In this document: positions 1 through 14,200 of the stretch, in pieces
Layout of the letters: each line of letters begins with the position of its first letter
Position numbering within the stretch: the stretch's first letter is position 1
Origin: Andrena cerasifolii
Taxonomy: Eukaryota > Arthropoda > Insecta > Hymenoptera > Andrenidae
Reading direction: 5' to 3'
DNA length: 64,000 nucleotides
Assembly (NCBI RefSeq): GCF_050908995.1
Contig: NC_135120.1
Coordinates: forward strand, 7,763,433 to 7,827,432
Notes under the pieces: model-generated
What the model was told of the DNA's origin: nothing
What the model saw: the letters and a program-made list of their open reading frames with translations, nothing else
Databases searched by the model: none
Made by a program: the position numbers and the translations under genes

Positions 1-647
1 GTACACCACCGTGCCGTATTCACCGAAATCCTCGTCGCTGGCGATCACGCTGGTCACCAGCCTGCCGGGCAGCTGGTTCTCCAGCACCGTCACCTCGACC
101 ACGGGATTGGGGAACTTCGGATTGTGCCTGTTGGCGGGCAGGATCTCGATCTTGACGCGGGTGAAGCTCGTGTAGACGTTGTCGGTGACAGAGACGTTCA
201 GCATGCTCAACTTCTTCTCGCCGAAGTTCTGCATGTTGATGAGGGATATGATGCCGGTGGACTGGTCTATGTTGTACGTCTGCTGCTCGTTACCACCCAC
301 GATGGTGTAGGTGAGCTTCTCGTCGACGTAATCTGGATCGCTGGCGGACACCACCGTCACGAACTGACCCCGTTCCGCGTGCTCGGACAGGGAGCACGTG
401 TAGGACGGCTGCTCGAACTTGGGCGGGTTGTCGTTCATGTCGATGACGGTGACCCACACGTGAGCGGTGCTGGAGAGGCTCGGTACGCCCCGATCGATCG
501 CGATCACCGTGAAGTGATGCGACTCGTGCGCCTCGTGATCCAGCGATCTCTTCAGGAACACTATACCTTCCTCGGGGTCGATGTGGAACAGGTCCGTGCT
601 GTTCTCCGTGTCGTTTTGTATCGCGTAACGTACTTGCTGATTTATAC
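1..647 (-). CDS. kug: kug exon J, cut by the window edge
   Basis: Begins after the acceptor TTGCGACGCAG with two bases completing glycine, then 215 whole codons to the window edge, all open. Visible are VRYAIQNDTE, GIVFLKRSLDHE, the linker VIDMNDNPPKF, SEHAERGQFVTVVSASDPD, a full repeat, a linker without calcium motif (LPANRHNPKF), and VTVLENQLPGRLVTSVIASD of the following repeat. The exon or its successor continues beyond position 1. Confidence 0.96.
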
Positions 648-3600
648 CTGCGTCGCAAAAATTCTGCTTACAATATTCGTTGGTAACACGAGGGCGCTGT
701 CGAGTAAACGACCGAAGGAGATCTTGAGCCCAACTGTGCGCGTAGCCGAGGTTATTTAAAATCTCGGCGGCTCGTCGATCTCGACGTAATAACGCGCACT
801 TCGTTCGAGCATACTGCATCGCCATAATCCATGCTTCGATGCTCGTTAAAGTACCAGCCATGATCCGCAATAATTACGATAACCGCGAATCTTACACGAC
901 CATGAAATCTCGCGTTATTTACGAGACACTCTAAGAGCCCGCCCCCCCCCTCGACGTTAATTAGAAATTCTAGGAGGGCTCTTCAGCGTTTGGAAAGCGA
1001 GACCAATCTACGGCGTGCATTATAACGTACCAGAATGATTGCTTACCTGTGTCGTTATCCCTGGAGCTGACTTTTAGCACAGAAGTGCCGAACGAGGCAG
1101 CCTCCGACACGGAGATGTTGTACGAGTCCTGCGTGAACTCTGGCGGGCAGTCGTTCACGTCCAGCACGAGGATGCTGACGAGGACCTCCGCGTAAACGCC
1201 GGACACGCTGTCCGTCGCTCTCACTGTCAGCTCGTATTGCTTCTTCTGTTCGTAATCCAGCTCATCCACCACATAGATTACACCTGATTTATTGAAGAGA
1301 AGATTGTAGACCCAAAAAGCGCGCTCTATGCAGCGTTAGCGTCCACAAAGCCGAGAAACTAGTCCATTCAGACCTGGATTGGGGGGCGATCCGCGCGCGC
1401 GATCATCTACACCTGTACCTCGCTAGCGACTCGTAGAGCCAATGATCATTTTCCATTCGATTCAGAAGTGGCGTACGAAGGTACGAGGAGTTGCTCGGTT
1501 TCGCGGACACCAAGGGGCACTGGGTGAATATGCGAGTCACGTAGTAAACATGTTTGCACAAGACGCTCGTGTACCGTGGATGAATTTGCGAATGCTACCA
1601 GAATGTGTCTGCACCTACGAACATGACAGCGCTATGTGCAACGTAACAGGTTGACGGCAGTACAGATCGCTTTCGGTTCGAAGTTGATTCGCTAAGAAAG
1701 CAGATAAGTAAGAATCAATTCTTCTCACTGAAGGTGCTACAAGATTACCTTGGTGACCATTCCCTGGGACCAACAGAGATCCTCACCTCTTCTTAGCGAA
1801 ACATTTACCCCACCCACTCAAGGCTCCCTATACACCCGCCCTTATTTAACATTCCATCGCAACGATCTCGAGAGAAGAAACACCGAAGGGAGAACTATCA
1901 CAGTCAACCTGTTAGAAATGGTCCACGTTCCTGTACCTCTTCTCTCACTCTCGCGTTCTATGGCTTGCTGGAGGTACAGGAACGCTGTCCCTTCGTGTTC
2001 GCGCTGTCGAAGGTGCAGGCATGGTCATGCGAGCGGAGCGAAGCTGCAAGAATCTCGGGTAAGTGAAGAGAAAAAAAAAATATGTATGTATATGTGGTGG
2101 TGGTGACGATAAGCCTCGGTCGAGACACGTTTCCAGATAAACTGCTGCGGCAAGAGCGGTTCCCGAAGTAACAACATACTGGCGTTTAAGCAACACTGTG
2201 CTCCAAGCCCGCTTTACACAGCTCCGTTGCTTCTATGAGATAATGAGACCGGTTCGAGTTACGGGGCACGAGGAGGGAAACGGTGATTAAAAGTGAGAGT
2301 GGCAGGTGTTCCTGGGTGCACGATCCGAAGCGTCCTCTACTGGGGAGGGGTGGAGAATCGGGGTTAGCATGCGCGGTGTTAAAAGATGCGTGGTTAATAG
2401 CGTTCGGCTCTTTTTACAGAATCCATTTCCCGTGCGAGTGGTTAGATTTCCAAAGGGCCGAGGCGTGCGAGCAGGCGCCGTCGTAGAAGCTACGTGGGAA
2501 TCGGAATGCTTGGATGCGGGGGTGGTGCCGGGTTCTCTACTTGTTTCAGTCGGGATTCTGAGTTTCTAGCGCTTCCAGTTCTGAGCGTTAGAATTTTTGG
2601 ATGTCTTCGATTGTTTGGGATCATCTGAATGGTCTTGAGAGGGGTGAAATAACGCGGAGAGTTGAATACACTAAATGAGCTCGAGTTCTTGTGAATAACT
2701 GGTGGTGGCTAAAGGGGGGTTGTGATGAAGGTAGTTTTAGAGGGAAGGAAATTTAAATTAAAGGATCGAGTCGTGGTATAGATGAGAACTTGGGGAACGA
2801 TTGATGGAACGCAGAGGGATGCTGAAATATTCGAAGACGACCCTAGCGCTAGAATAATCATCGGGGTTTTAACTTTGAAGAGATTAGAAGGAAGGATAAT
2901 CGTTGTTATTTGGAATTGTGCGTGAAATCGAAAGAGAGAGGGAGAGAGAAGAGAGAGACAGAGAGCAGTGCAGTAGCGTTGTAACAGTGCAACACAGCAG
3001 ACCGATAGAACTAGTATGTTTTATACTCACAAGGACCATTGTTACTGTCGGGGGCTGCGAAACAGGGAGATACAACAACACTTTAATTTCTAGTTCAATC
3101 AGGTAAGCGTTCGTAAAGAATATATTATGGGGAGAGACGGGTAAAGAGGGTGGACTGACGTCAAAATTCAACCGTAAACAGAAAACGATCGAAGCGACAA
3201 ATCTTAAAAAAAAACCTGCTCCAACGTAGACCTCGAAATACAAAAGGTAAATTGTACTTAAAAAAAAAATAAATAAATAAATAATAAGGATTATCGTAAT
3301 TGGTGTAAACAGATCTCGCGGCTCGTGTTACGTGCGATACATTCCAACATCCCCCATTCTGCTACAATCTCACCACTACACCCGTTACTTGATTAGAATT
3401 TAGTCACCGAATACCATTCACATTAAAACGGAAAGTAGCTGCGCGCGGTTCACTCGAAAACCCGCGGCATTGAAAAGTTATTATTACATGAGTCCCATAG
3501 CCGGGTTGAAATGAGAATCCTTGTAGGAGACGTTTAATTCGGGACTGGATTCGGGATGTAGCGCTCTTCGATCGCGCGTTCACGTTTCGAATGTAACACA

Positions 3601-6600
3601 CGTTCGCCGCTGTCGTAACACAATCCGGCGCACGTCGAACGAAAAGACGAATCTCTCCCGGCGAGATATACAGGCGTATAATTCGCCCGTCTTGATCATT
3701 TCCAAGCCTTCTCGAATCGACGCGAGTGGCATTTCTTTCAAGGCGCGCGGACTGCTACCGATCAATATCGGGAGCAATCGAGAATATCGAGCTGCGTAGT
3801 TGATCCTGTACACGCCGCTACTCGTCCGCGTTATCGTCCTGCATGGAACGATGACGCGTGGAACGCTGAAGGAAGGAAACAAACGAACAACTAACTCGGC
3901 AGCACGCCGGTCTTTTGTAGCTTTTGTCACGCGTGTGGCCTGAAAGGCTGCATCGTTCCACATTCGCTTTGCAACTTCATCGTTCCATACGCGCGGGGAG
4001 GGTGCACCGCGGAATTAATTCGATCTTCGGCACGGTTGTCAAACGGTTTTCGAAACGGTTTATTTTTTTTTTGCCAGCGCGTCGAAACGCTCTCTCGCTC
4101 ACCTGTGTTGAAATCCAGAGCGAACTCCTCGAAATCGTTGCCCTTCGTTATGCTGTATATGAGCTTGCGACTCAGCGGTGACTCGGCTTGTATGGACAGG
4201 GCCAGCGGCGAGTGCACCTCGATACTCTCCAGCACGCTGTCCGTGTAAAACTGCTTGTCGAACACCGGCATCGAGCGATCTATCACCTTCACGTTCACCG
4301 GCACCTCGATGGAGCAAGGTGTAATGCCTGAAATAACGTTTTAAAGCCTGTCGAAAGTCGTTCGGACGTGGACCATTAAGGGGTTCGAGCGATCGGTGCA
4401 CTTACCACCGTCGTAAGCGGCGATGGTCAGCTGATACTCGCGATTGTGGCCCTCCAGGTTCTGTTTCAGAGATATCTCGCCCGTCTTTCGGCACACCTTG
4501 AACAGCTCCCCGTGGCCCTTCTTCAGCTCGTACCTCACCTCCCCGTTGTCGCCGCTGTCCATGTCTACTGCGTGCACCTGTGTGCCGATTTAAATGCGTT
4601 CCTTGCAAATGCGTTTGCATCGATACTTGTTAAACCTAATACGACAACGCTTTCTGCGCGCAGAACTGTAACGGACATGACCTTCCTTTTTAAGATTATG
4701 CAGAGTGAAATTAATTGTCCTGCACTACTGGACCTCGTTGAACTATATGCTCCTACCAGATGGGTCAGAAAAAGGCCGCCTTTCGTATACCGCAAATTCA
4801 AATCTAAATACGGGGCGCTTGATCCAATGAATCGCTTAAGGGGAGGTTCTGGTCTAAATGTCGATTTTTCTTTATTTCATTTTTCGAATGTTCAACCTTT
4901 TAGGAAAACGTGTTTAAAAGGATTGGTTGAAATTCGTAAAATTCTCGAAGTTATAGGCATTTGAGTCGCGGCAAATGCATGGGCAGCAACCGCCCACGTA
5001 AAACTTTAAACGCGTTTTTCTCAAAGCAGTGTTCTCAAAACGGTGGGACCTGTATCTTCAAAAGTTATTCTCCGATTCGACTGAAACTTTTTTTATTTTG
5101 AAGATTATTCTTTTGGCTAGGGGGGGATTAAAAAAATTAAAAATTTATAATTTTCAAAGGCGATGAAAGGACGAAAAATACAGGGAAAAGTGATTTCAAA
5201 CTTGAATTGTCGTTATTTTCTAAAAAAATGTAATTTTTGTAATTTTTTTAGTTTCCCCCTAGCCAAAAGAATAATCTTCAAAATAAAAAAGGTTTCAGTC
5301 GTATCGGATAATAACTTTTGGAGATACAGCGCCCACCGATTTGGATCAATTTTTTGACGCCTTGACTTCAACGACTCCCCAAGGCTGTCTGCAATGATTA
5401 ATTATAAAACAAAAAATATATTTCTATAACCTAAGACATCCTTAATACAATGCAAAAAGTCCTATTACATTATATATAGTAGTTTTCCTTTAATTAATTC
5501 CTATATATCACCTATTTTTTTGGGCTCTAGACCAGAACCTCCCCTTAATGTTCAGTGCTAGCTCCTATGTAGACTACGTCGACTTCTTTTCCGGTAGTGG
5601 TTCCTCTTTCAGTTGGAAGCTCTTCAGACTATGTGTCAGGAAAATCCTATCACGTCGTTGTAACTGTGCTTTGTACTGGGCAATGCCCGTTTAATTTTCA
5701 ATAATAATAATAATAATAATAATAATTTCTGTGCGTCACACTCGAATATGAGATAGTACTGGTTGAGGTCCAACGACCATCATTAAGAAGAAAGAGCAAC
5801 TACGACAGAATCGTAATATCACCGTAAAGGGAAATTTGCTGCAGCCCGCTCACCTTCGTGATAACGTCACCCTTTTGCGCATCGACGGACACAACGGCGT
5901 AGTAGGGCAGATTGACGAACATCGGGCAGTTGTCGTTGATGTCCAGTATGGTGACGTTGACGATCACGTGCGCCACCCTTGGCTTCTCCCCGTCCGGCAT
6001 TTGGCTCTTCGCCTCCACTATCAGCTCGTAATGGTCGCAGACTTCACGGTCGAATCTAATCCCCGTGGTGCGGATCGCCCCCGACGTCGATCCAATTACA
6101 AACATGTCCGTGGGATTGAGGATGCCGAAGACTATGTGCTCGTTCAGTGCGCTGCCGAGAACGTTCACCACCGCGACGGTCGTGATCCTCGTCGAGTTCT
6201 CGGGGATCGTGCCCTCGTAGACGTCCTTCTGGAACACCAGGCCCGAGTTCTCCGACTTCTCCACCATCACGTTCACCTGGCTGACGCTCGAGTACTTCCC
6301 GTCGGAGACTCGGACCCGCAGCAGATAGCTTTTCTTCATGCGTTCCGGGTTGTGAACGGTGATGATCCCCGTCTGAGCGTCTATATCGAACGTATGCCCC
6401 TTGTTCCCGTCGATGATATCGTACCTGCACCAGAGAAAGTAGCGTTACCTCCGGGGGCCACCTTGTAACGGTCGAGAACGAGCAACGTCACAGTGAGCGC
6501 TCGCGAAAAAAAGGTCCACCGCGAACGAACATGCAAATGTCCTCGCCGTCACGGAATAAGCGGACAGCAACGTTCTTCCGGGGCGCGGGCAAAAGTGAAC

Positions 6601-9600
6601 GCATATCGGACAGGGATCGTACAAATTTTATGCAACAATTATAATGGTAAATGGATGCTAATGAAAGCGCGAGAGGGGCATAAATATGAATCAGCTTTTT
6701 TAGCCAGGCATACATACAGAGACACGCACAGGCTAGTGGAGCGTTCTCTGCGAGAGCGAGGAGTGGTTGCGTTGTTCAGGAGGAGGGTTTAAAACGACTG
6801 AGAGGATCAAGTGACTATTTAAGTTTACAAATGTGAAGAGGTCAGTAAAATGCACTTTAAGGTCCCACGTACCTCAGCGCGATTCCTTCGGAGCCGTCCG
6901 GATCGACGGCGCTGACTTGGACGACAGCGACGTTCTTGTAGGTGGGCAACAGCAGGGTGGTGTTGTAGTCGTTCTCCAGGAACTTGGGTGGGCAGTCGTT
7001 CACGTCCATGACGGAGATCATCACCTTGGCTGTGGTCTCGGACGAGAGCTTGGGCTTGCCCAAATCGGAGACTTTCACGTGGAAGGAGAACTTCGGTATG
7101 CTCTCGTGATCCAGTACCATCACGGTTCTAATGGCGCCCGTGCTGGAGTCGATGTGGAAGTACTTTCGCGGCAGATCCTCGACGATATCGTAATTCAGGA
7201 GAGCGTTCAGCTCCGAGTCAGCGTCTTCCGCCTTTATGACCAGAGGGGTGCTGGTATTGGTGAGCACCAGCGAGCCTATGCTGGCACCCTCGCTGATCTC
7301 CCCGCTGTACGTGGCCTGGAGAAACCTGGGCGCGTTGTCGTTGCGATCCAGCACGTGGATGATCACGTTGCACCGAGCCCTCGCACCGGCCATGTTGGTC
7401 GCGGCCAGCGTCAGGTTGTAGAACTTAGTCTTCTCGTAGTCCAGCTCGTTCTTGATGACTATGATGCCCGTGCTGGGGTTCACGAAAAACGTGTCGTCCA
7501 CGTTGCCCTCCATGATCTCGAACTGCAACGAGGAGGTGCTCCTTGCTTCCACGTGCTTCACGTACGTGCCCAGCTGCTGGTTCTCGTAGATCTCCGCGGA
7601 GAGCTCCTTCTGTATGAAACGAGGCGGAGCGTTGTCAGCCATGGTGACCATCACGTGGACTGGTACCGTATTGGATAGCGCCGGCGAACCGTGATCCGTG
7701 GCCTTCACGAGCAATATGTACTCGGAGGAGACACTCAGGTCCAGTTCACGGGCCACGCGAATCGCGCCCAGCTCCGGCTCAATGGAGAACATGTTGCCCA
7801 CGTTCCCAGACGTGATCGAGTAAGTGATCTTCGCGTTGTCACCTCGGTCCCTGTCTATAGCGTAGACTTGCACCACTGCGGCGCCGATCGGCGAGGTCTC
7901 GAACACTTTCCCTTGGATGATCTCGCTGATGAACTCCGGAGCGTGGTCGTTGTGATCGTGCACGGTCACCATCACCCTGGCGTAGTTACGCTTGGCCGGC
8001 GTCCCCTGGTCCTTCACCATCACCGTCAGCACGTGCTCCTCGATCGTCTCCCGGTCCAGGACCTCGTTCAAGGTAACAGCGCCCGTCACCGAGTCCACGT
8101 GGAAGATCTCCAGCGAGGCCTGATTCTGTGCGGCGTGCAGGCTGTAGAACACCTTCTTGTCCTCGTCCTCGTCGGTGGCGTGCAGCTGCAGGATCTTCTC
8201 GCCCTTGCCCACGTTCTCCGAGATGTCCACGCGATATGTAGCCTCCGTGAACTCCGGCCTGTGATCGTTGATATCGATCACCGTGACCAGCAGCTGCGTC
8301 ACTGCCGTGTGCACGCTGTCCGTCACGCCTATCGTCAGATTGTAGAAGTTCTGCGTCTCCCAGTCAAGCTTCTTCGCCAGCAGCACGTTCCCGTTGTCGC
8401 GGCCGATGAAGAACTCGTCCCGCTCGTTGCCGTCTGCAACACACACGCGGACGCCTCAAGTTCCCGCTTCTCGTTGGTAGAGGACGGCGCACCGTGACTA
8501 CGCGGATTCTAACGAACCTCCCAACTCCGGCCAGGGATGTACGGGATCGTAACCGACGCGTGTACTCACCGAGGATATCGTACCACAGGGAGTCGCCGTC
8601 CTTGTCCGTGGCCTGCATCAGGGCCACGAGGAAGCCGACCCCGTCGCTCTCCGTCACCTCCACGCTTTGATTGTTCGTCTTGAAGACCGGCGGGCTCTCG
8701 GATTCCTTCGGAACCTCGACAACTTGCACGGACACCCGTGTTTGATGACTACGCTGCGGTTCCCCGCTGTCGGCGGCCCTTATCTGCCAAACAGACGCAA
8801 GTCAAACTCGAACTTAAATCGTATCGAGGGGAACTGCTTCCCGATCGATCGCGAGCCGTGGCTCTCAGGGCTATTACGCTGGTGTTGAATTTGCGGATGC
8901 TCTGTTCGCGGCCATCCTTTGCGTCTGGCAACTCTTGTGTATACCGAGGACTGCTCTTGATTGGAGGGCTTTATGTGTCGTGGGATCGTCGAATCGTTGG
9001 GGTGGAACGAAATGATAGCCGGTGGTGTTCGATGGGGCACGATGGTTTTCTAATTGACATTTTGCGGGTGGGAACGCTTCTGTTCATTACTCACCATCAT
9101 CTCGTACTCCTGTCCAGCCTCGAATCCACGCTGCGAGTACACCATGCCCGTGGTGGGGTGTATCTTGAATTTGCCCTTGCCCCGGCCACCCTTAATGCTG
9201 TACTGGATTCTTCCATTGTCACCGACGTCTCTATCATTCGCGAGAACCTGGCATACAGGAACACAGTGGGCACGTTAGACAACAGTTACCAGTTACCCCT
9301 GCTGGTCCGACTCTCTACCAACATAACTTTACACGACAGAGAAGAGACATTAGTATCGTGCGCGGCCGTCGGCTGCATTAAAACGAAATGGAAAAAGAAA
9401 TCCTGAGAAGTTGGCAAGATCCAAGCTCCATTGAACACGTCCCAAAATCGTCTCGAGGCGTTCGATCCTACGCGATCGCGCGGCAGAACGTTCGACAGTG
9501 TCTGGTAAAAGAAAGGGAACCAAAGAACTCGCCTACAGCGATCGCCGAGTGAAAGTGACATCCAGGGCGCGAATTCTAAACAATTCATTCTGTCTAAAAC

Positions 9601-11177
9601 ATCCTGTCCACGTTCTAAGAACCTCTCGGATTCGTCCCTCCCGGCTTTCCGCGGACGTGTCTCGCGGAACATTGCGCTCCTGGACCTGGAAGCGTAGCAT
9701 TCGCGCAGTCGACGCGTCATGCGGCACGCGAAACGAAACGCGAGAATGGTAAAAGAAAGGAGCTGAACGGCGGAGGAGGCAGAACACTGCTCCCCTTGCG
9801 AGCTGCCAAATATCCATCTGCATCGAAGCGTATTGAACACAGGCCCCGGCTCCGCGAACTGGCTGATAGATCGCGCGAGCACGGAACGCCGTAACATCGA
9901 GCTGAGAAAGAAAACCACCCATGCTGATACATGGAAGAACGTACCCTCGCTAATGCCTGGGACAGAACGAATACGCTGCTTGCTCCTTTTGCGCGGGTAT
10001 GCACAGTGGCTGAGCAATTCGTGTCGACTCTTATTGTCCAGATTAAAATTCCAGGAATTAAACGATAGACATGAAGACTGGCTGACGTGAAAGTGAAACA
10101 GTAGCTTTCAGAAATATTTATTATACTTTGTACTCCCACGAACGAATCACTCCGCCACTTAACGTACTCCCTTCGCGTACAAGCTCGTCAGCTATTCGAG
10201 CTTTCACACCCAGAATTTCCATGCTATTGCATGAGCGCAGCACGAGCAAAATCCTGAGCACAGGTAACGCACTATGAGTCGGGGGATGCTCGTTTCGGCG
10301 ACGAAATCGTTATCCCACAAGCGATGCAGTCTTTGATCGGCGAACGAGAAACCGCGCTTCATGCATTCCATGGCACTTAGGTCATGCTCCCGCGGCCCAG
10401 CGCCGCGATCCTTATTATTAATCCACGATGAGAGAGAATGGAGAATGATCAGGCGACAGCCCCGTACACAAAGGCGAAACATTCAACAACATAACGTGTA
10501 CACATAGAGACGAGCAAAACTGGCAAAATGTCGCGGAGATATCCAGACGGACACATACACAGGGGAGAGAATGGGGTGAGAGATAGATAGAGAGAGAGAG
10601 TGGGAAACGCGTGCGACGCGAGTCCGTGCGAATCTCTGGTTATTGAACATTTAATGCGAGCTGTCCGCGCTCGGGCACTCTGGCCAGCTTGCGAAAGCGT
10701 TGTTAAAGTCGAATGAAACGAAATAATAATGGACAGTGGCGCACTCAGGATTTAACCTTGGGGGAGCCGAGTTGAGCGGAGTAAAATATTTTTAATGCAA
10801 ATTCAATCGAATTCAATGGGTGATTAGAAGAATTTATTTAAAGAATAAAATCCAGTTTGATTCTCTTACAATGCCCCTTCTTTTGGGGGTGCTAGGGACT
10901 CTTAGCTCTAGGTAATGTTCGCACGAAGTCGCACCGCGCTAGTGGTGGAGATTTATGGATAGTTGGCACCATCGATAGTTTTCGATTGTTGGGGCACTAG
11001 CCATCGATAGTTATTCATAGATACCGATAGTTTTATGTATAGGTAGATATGCTCAAGATAAAATTGTAGAAGGAAATTTACATCTTATTATGATCATTAA
11101 TTTTTATGATAAATTTGTTTACTATTTACTAGTAGACCGACAATCAGTTGTCTAAAACTTGGATCGATTGAAGTAAC

Positions 11178-11233
<56 letters not shown>

Positions 11234-14200
11234 CTTAATAGGAATGAATGGCTAGCAAATTTAATTCATAGTAATGCAATAAAAGTTTATTATTTTAGAT
11301 AAATAGAAACCTTTTTTATTTCTAACACAGAATTAAAAAAAATGATAAAACAATATATATATGATATTAATATTAATAAGATGGAATTGTTTTATCATTT
11401 TTTTTAATTCTGTGTTAGAAATAACAAAGGTTTCTATTTATCTAAAATAATAAACTTTTATTGCATTACTATGAATTTGATAGCCATTCATTCCTATTAA
11501 GAAAAATTAATGTATCCACATTTTTAGGTTTTAATCTTGATCTGCGGTCAGTTATGATTTGACCTGCAGCACTAAAAGTTCTTTTACTTGCTGTGGAAGA
11601 GCCAGGGATGCATAAATTATTAAATGCTAGCTGTGTTAAGACATCCATGTCTTCACCTATTCCTTAAAAAGGATACAGATAATTAACAGGAAATTACAAT
11701 TTATAAGCAAATATTTAAGTTACCTTCCAAAAAGCTAAAGGATCAGATTTCTCTGAGGCATTTTCTTTTTCTAAAAATTGTCTTTTCAAAATTAGAACAT
11801 CTGTTGTTATATTTTTATTCTTTTCTCTAATTCTTTGTTCCAAAAATGAAAATAAAGATTTTTGTGATGGTGACGTTAATGGTGATGTTTCTGTGCTTAG
11901 TAGTTGTATCGCTGTTGTTTCTCTTAAAATATTATTCATTTCTTGTTGCAACAAAAGCGAGGCTTCCTTAGAGTTTTTTGGATTTCTGATAGCTTCTTCT
12001 TTAAACCTTGGACCAAGAATTGTTGCAATTCTTGTTACAGATCTTAACTCGTGAAGGAAGACTCTTTGTATTACAGATTCTGTTACTTTTGCACAAACTA
12101 TTTTTCCTTCATTGGTATTCAAATCTTTAGTTATATTGTTTAGGTAGTTACATATTCCGTAACTCAGGGGTATAATCATAGAAATCGTTACATAGTCTGA
12201 ACAAGAAATCTTCTTTGTTGCTTCTTCAAAAGGAGACCAAATGTTTTTTAAGTCGCCAAAAACAATTATTTCATCCACTGTTAGCGGTGGAGGAGCATTA
12301 CGTAATTTAATCAGTGCTTGTAATCTGAACTATTCCATCTTACTGGTACTTCTTGAATTAATTTATATTCCTGAGTTTTTGTTGCTCGTTGTTCTTTCTT
12401 AAGCACCTCTGTTCCAACACTGCTGCTTTTAAAAAACCGAACAATTTCCTGGCATTCTGTAAGTATTTCTTTTATGCACTCCAGGTGAAGCATACCCTGC
12501 ATTATTAAATTCAAAGTACGTGAAATTATACGGAAAGTATTCAACATACAAGCAACAAATCACAAAATTAATTAAACATAGTTTAATAATTGTTTTATCA
12601 TTTTTTTTTAACCAATAACAATTCGTAAAATACACGTGCAGGCAAATACGGCTATAAAGTGTCTTCGTAATGACAAAAGGCTAACAGTAGGTAGTACGAA
12701 ACAAATGAAACTCCTCGCTTGCAATAATTCAAAAATTTCAGAATTCTAGGCGCGTAACCTCTACTATCGACATGGAAACTAAGCTATCGATAGTTTTCGA
12801 TAGTGAGGACCATCGGTGACTATCCATACTACCATCGATAAATCTCCACCACTACGCCGCGCACGGTTAAGAGACTTCGAAAAGTGTGGGCGGTTGCATC
12901 GGGCAGGACGAAATAAAAAAAGGAAAGAAAAAGGAGGATCGATCAAGTTACACGAATGCATGGCGGTCCTATGTAACGGGCAGCGGGGTTGCACGAAGAT
13001 GCAGCACCATAATCATATAACGAACGCACCAGTACCGAGATGAACAAAGAAGCGGCCATAAATCAATGCAAAAAGAAGAGCTCGCGTAAACTACCCGACA
13101 GACCAATTTCCGCATTTACGCATGAATTATGCCCCCGCTCGTGTGTGCACGCGGCGGGTCAGTGTTACGTGCCGGCGGTGTCCTTACCCTGAATATACGA
13201 TCTCCTGACAAGGTGTCGGGGCTAAATGTCTCCCAAGTCCCGTTCTCTAGTAACGTATCGATCGAGAGGTCGAACTCCCGCGAGCGGTTCCTCGATTTCT
13301 GTCGGGAACCAGAGAAGGAGAGCGTTTAACTTTCGCATTCATTGCTGCTAATTCGCCCCGAGGCCCTCCGCGTGCGACTTCTCCTGGGCTCGCCGGAGGA
13401 ACACTCGGCTCCGATCGCTCGATTACTCCAACAATTCGTTCAAACACGCCCGACGACGTTGCTAAGGCGTCGCGAGTGTCGTCCGCCCGAAATTACAATC
13501 GATTCTCGATGGTTGAGCCGGTCTATGGGACCGTTCTTCTACCCCCCGCTGGAAAGGATCGCGCTTTATGCTCGTGATCTATGGTACACCCCCGGTCTTC
13601 TCCTACCGGCTTCAGGTCCCAGACGTTCTCTGGCTGTTCGCACTCATCCTTCCTCCATGGAAGACCGTTGGCTGTGCGGGGATTCTTGGCAGATCGAGCG
13701 TGAAAACGGGGGAATTTGTGTGTGGCGACGATCGAGGGGTGCGGATCAGAAATTTGCCCAAGTACAGTGCTCGACGATCGGCGGTAATCACGGGAGCGAG
13801 CGGCTGCGACGCGGTGTTCGGTGAAATCGAACCTGCGGCCTCGACGAAACGCGGCCGAGGAAATTATATTAAATATCCCGGGCATACTGTAAAAGCCATA
13901 TCGCTGTTGACATCGGATTAACGGGGCACCTCCGCCGCGTTGATACCATTTATTACCTTATTTTCCCTCGCGCCCTCGCAATTTTGCAAATATTTAGCGT
14001 TACCGGGATATACTCTTAACGGGCGCGGCTCCATTCCCGGTTAATAGCCTTCCCGAATTCGGCTATCGTATTACATTTTCCAACAGTTCGGCTGTTCTGC
14101 GCTTCCTGCTCCCGGGGTTGTTTCATTGATTCATTATCATCGATTATTCGAACCTTGAAGCTAGCTTCTTCGATCCTTATAAACAGCGCGGAACAAACTT

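Larger units (their letters stand above)
4622..5728 (+). mobile_element. 3' end of CR1/Jockey-like retrotransposon, interrupted by a TTAA element
   Basis: The plus strand encodes the C-terminal tail of a non-LTR reverse transcriptase: RRTVTDMTFLFKIM, INCPALLDLVELYAPTR and a run ending in MNRL at 4839. The frame is broken at 4840 by a foldback element and resumes exactly after its second TTAA at 5549, ending SRRCN...PV stop, followed by a short 3' UTR and (AAT)n to 5728. Removing the insert leaves one TTAA and an unbroken frame. The layout matches the fragments near 24 kb and 60 kb. The copy is 5' truncated and lies antisense in the intron between kug exons F and G. Confidence 0.85.
10940..12854 (-). 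mobile_element. hAT transposon, decayed
   Basis: Terminal inverted repeats TAGTGGTGGAGATTTAT match at both ends. Flanks CACCGCGC (10932-10939) and CGCCGCGC (12855-12862) form an 8-bp target duplication with one mismatch, the hAT hallmark. Near both ends the palindrome TATCGATAG and variants recur (about 10980-11030 and 12765-12838), as expected for transposase-binding subterminal repeats. A broken hAT transposase lies inside on the minus strand, and a palindromic insert occupies 11231-11504. The zinc-finger N-terminal part is missing. Confidence 0.92.

Noticed and set aside
6833..8497. Two long plus-strand frames (281 and 268 codons) opposite kug exon E
   Set aside because: They are antisense shadows of the GC-rich cadherin coding sequence; their translations have no domain pattern, while the minus strand shows repeated cadherin motifs.
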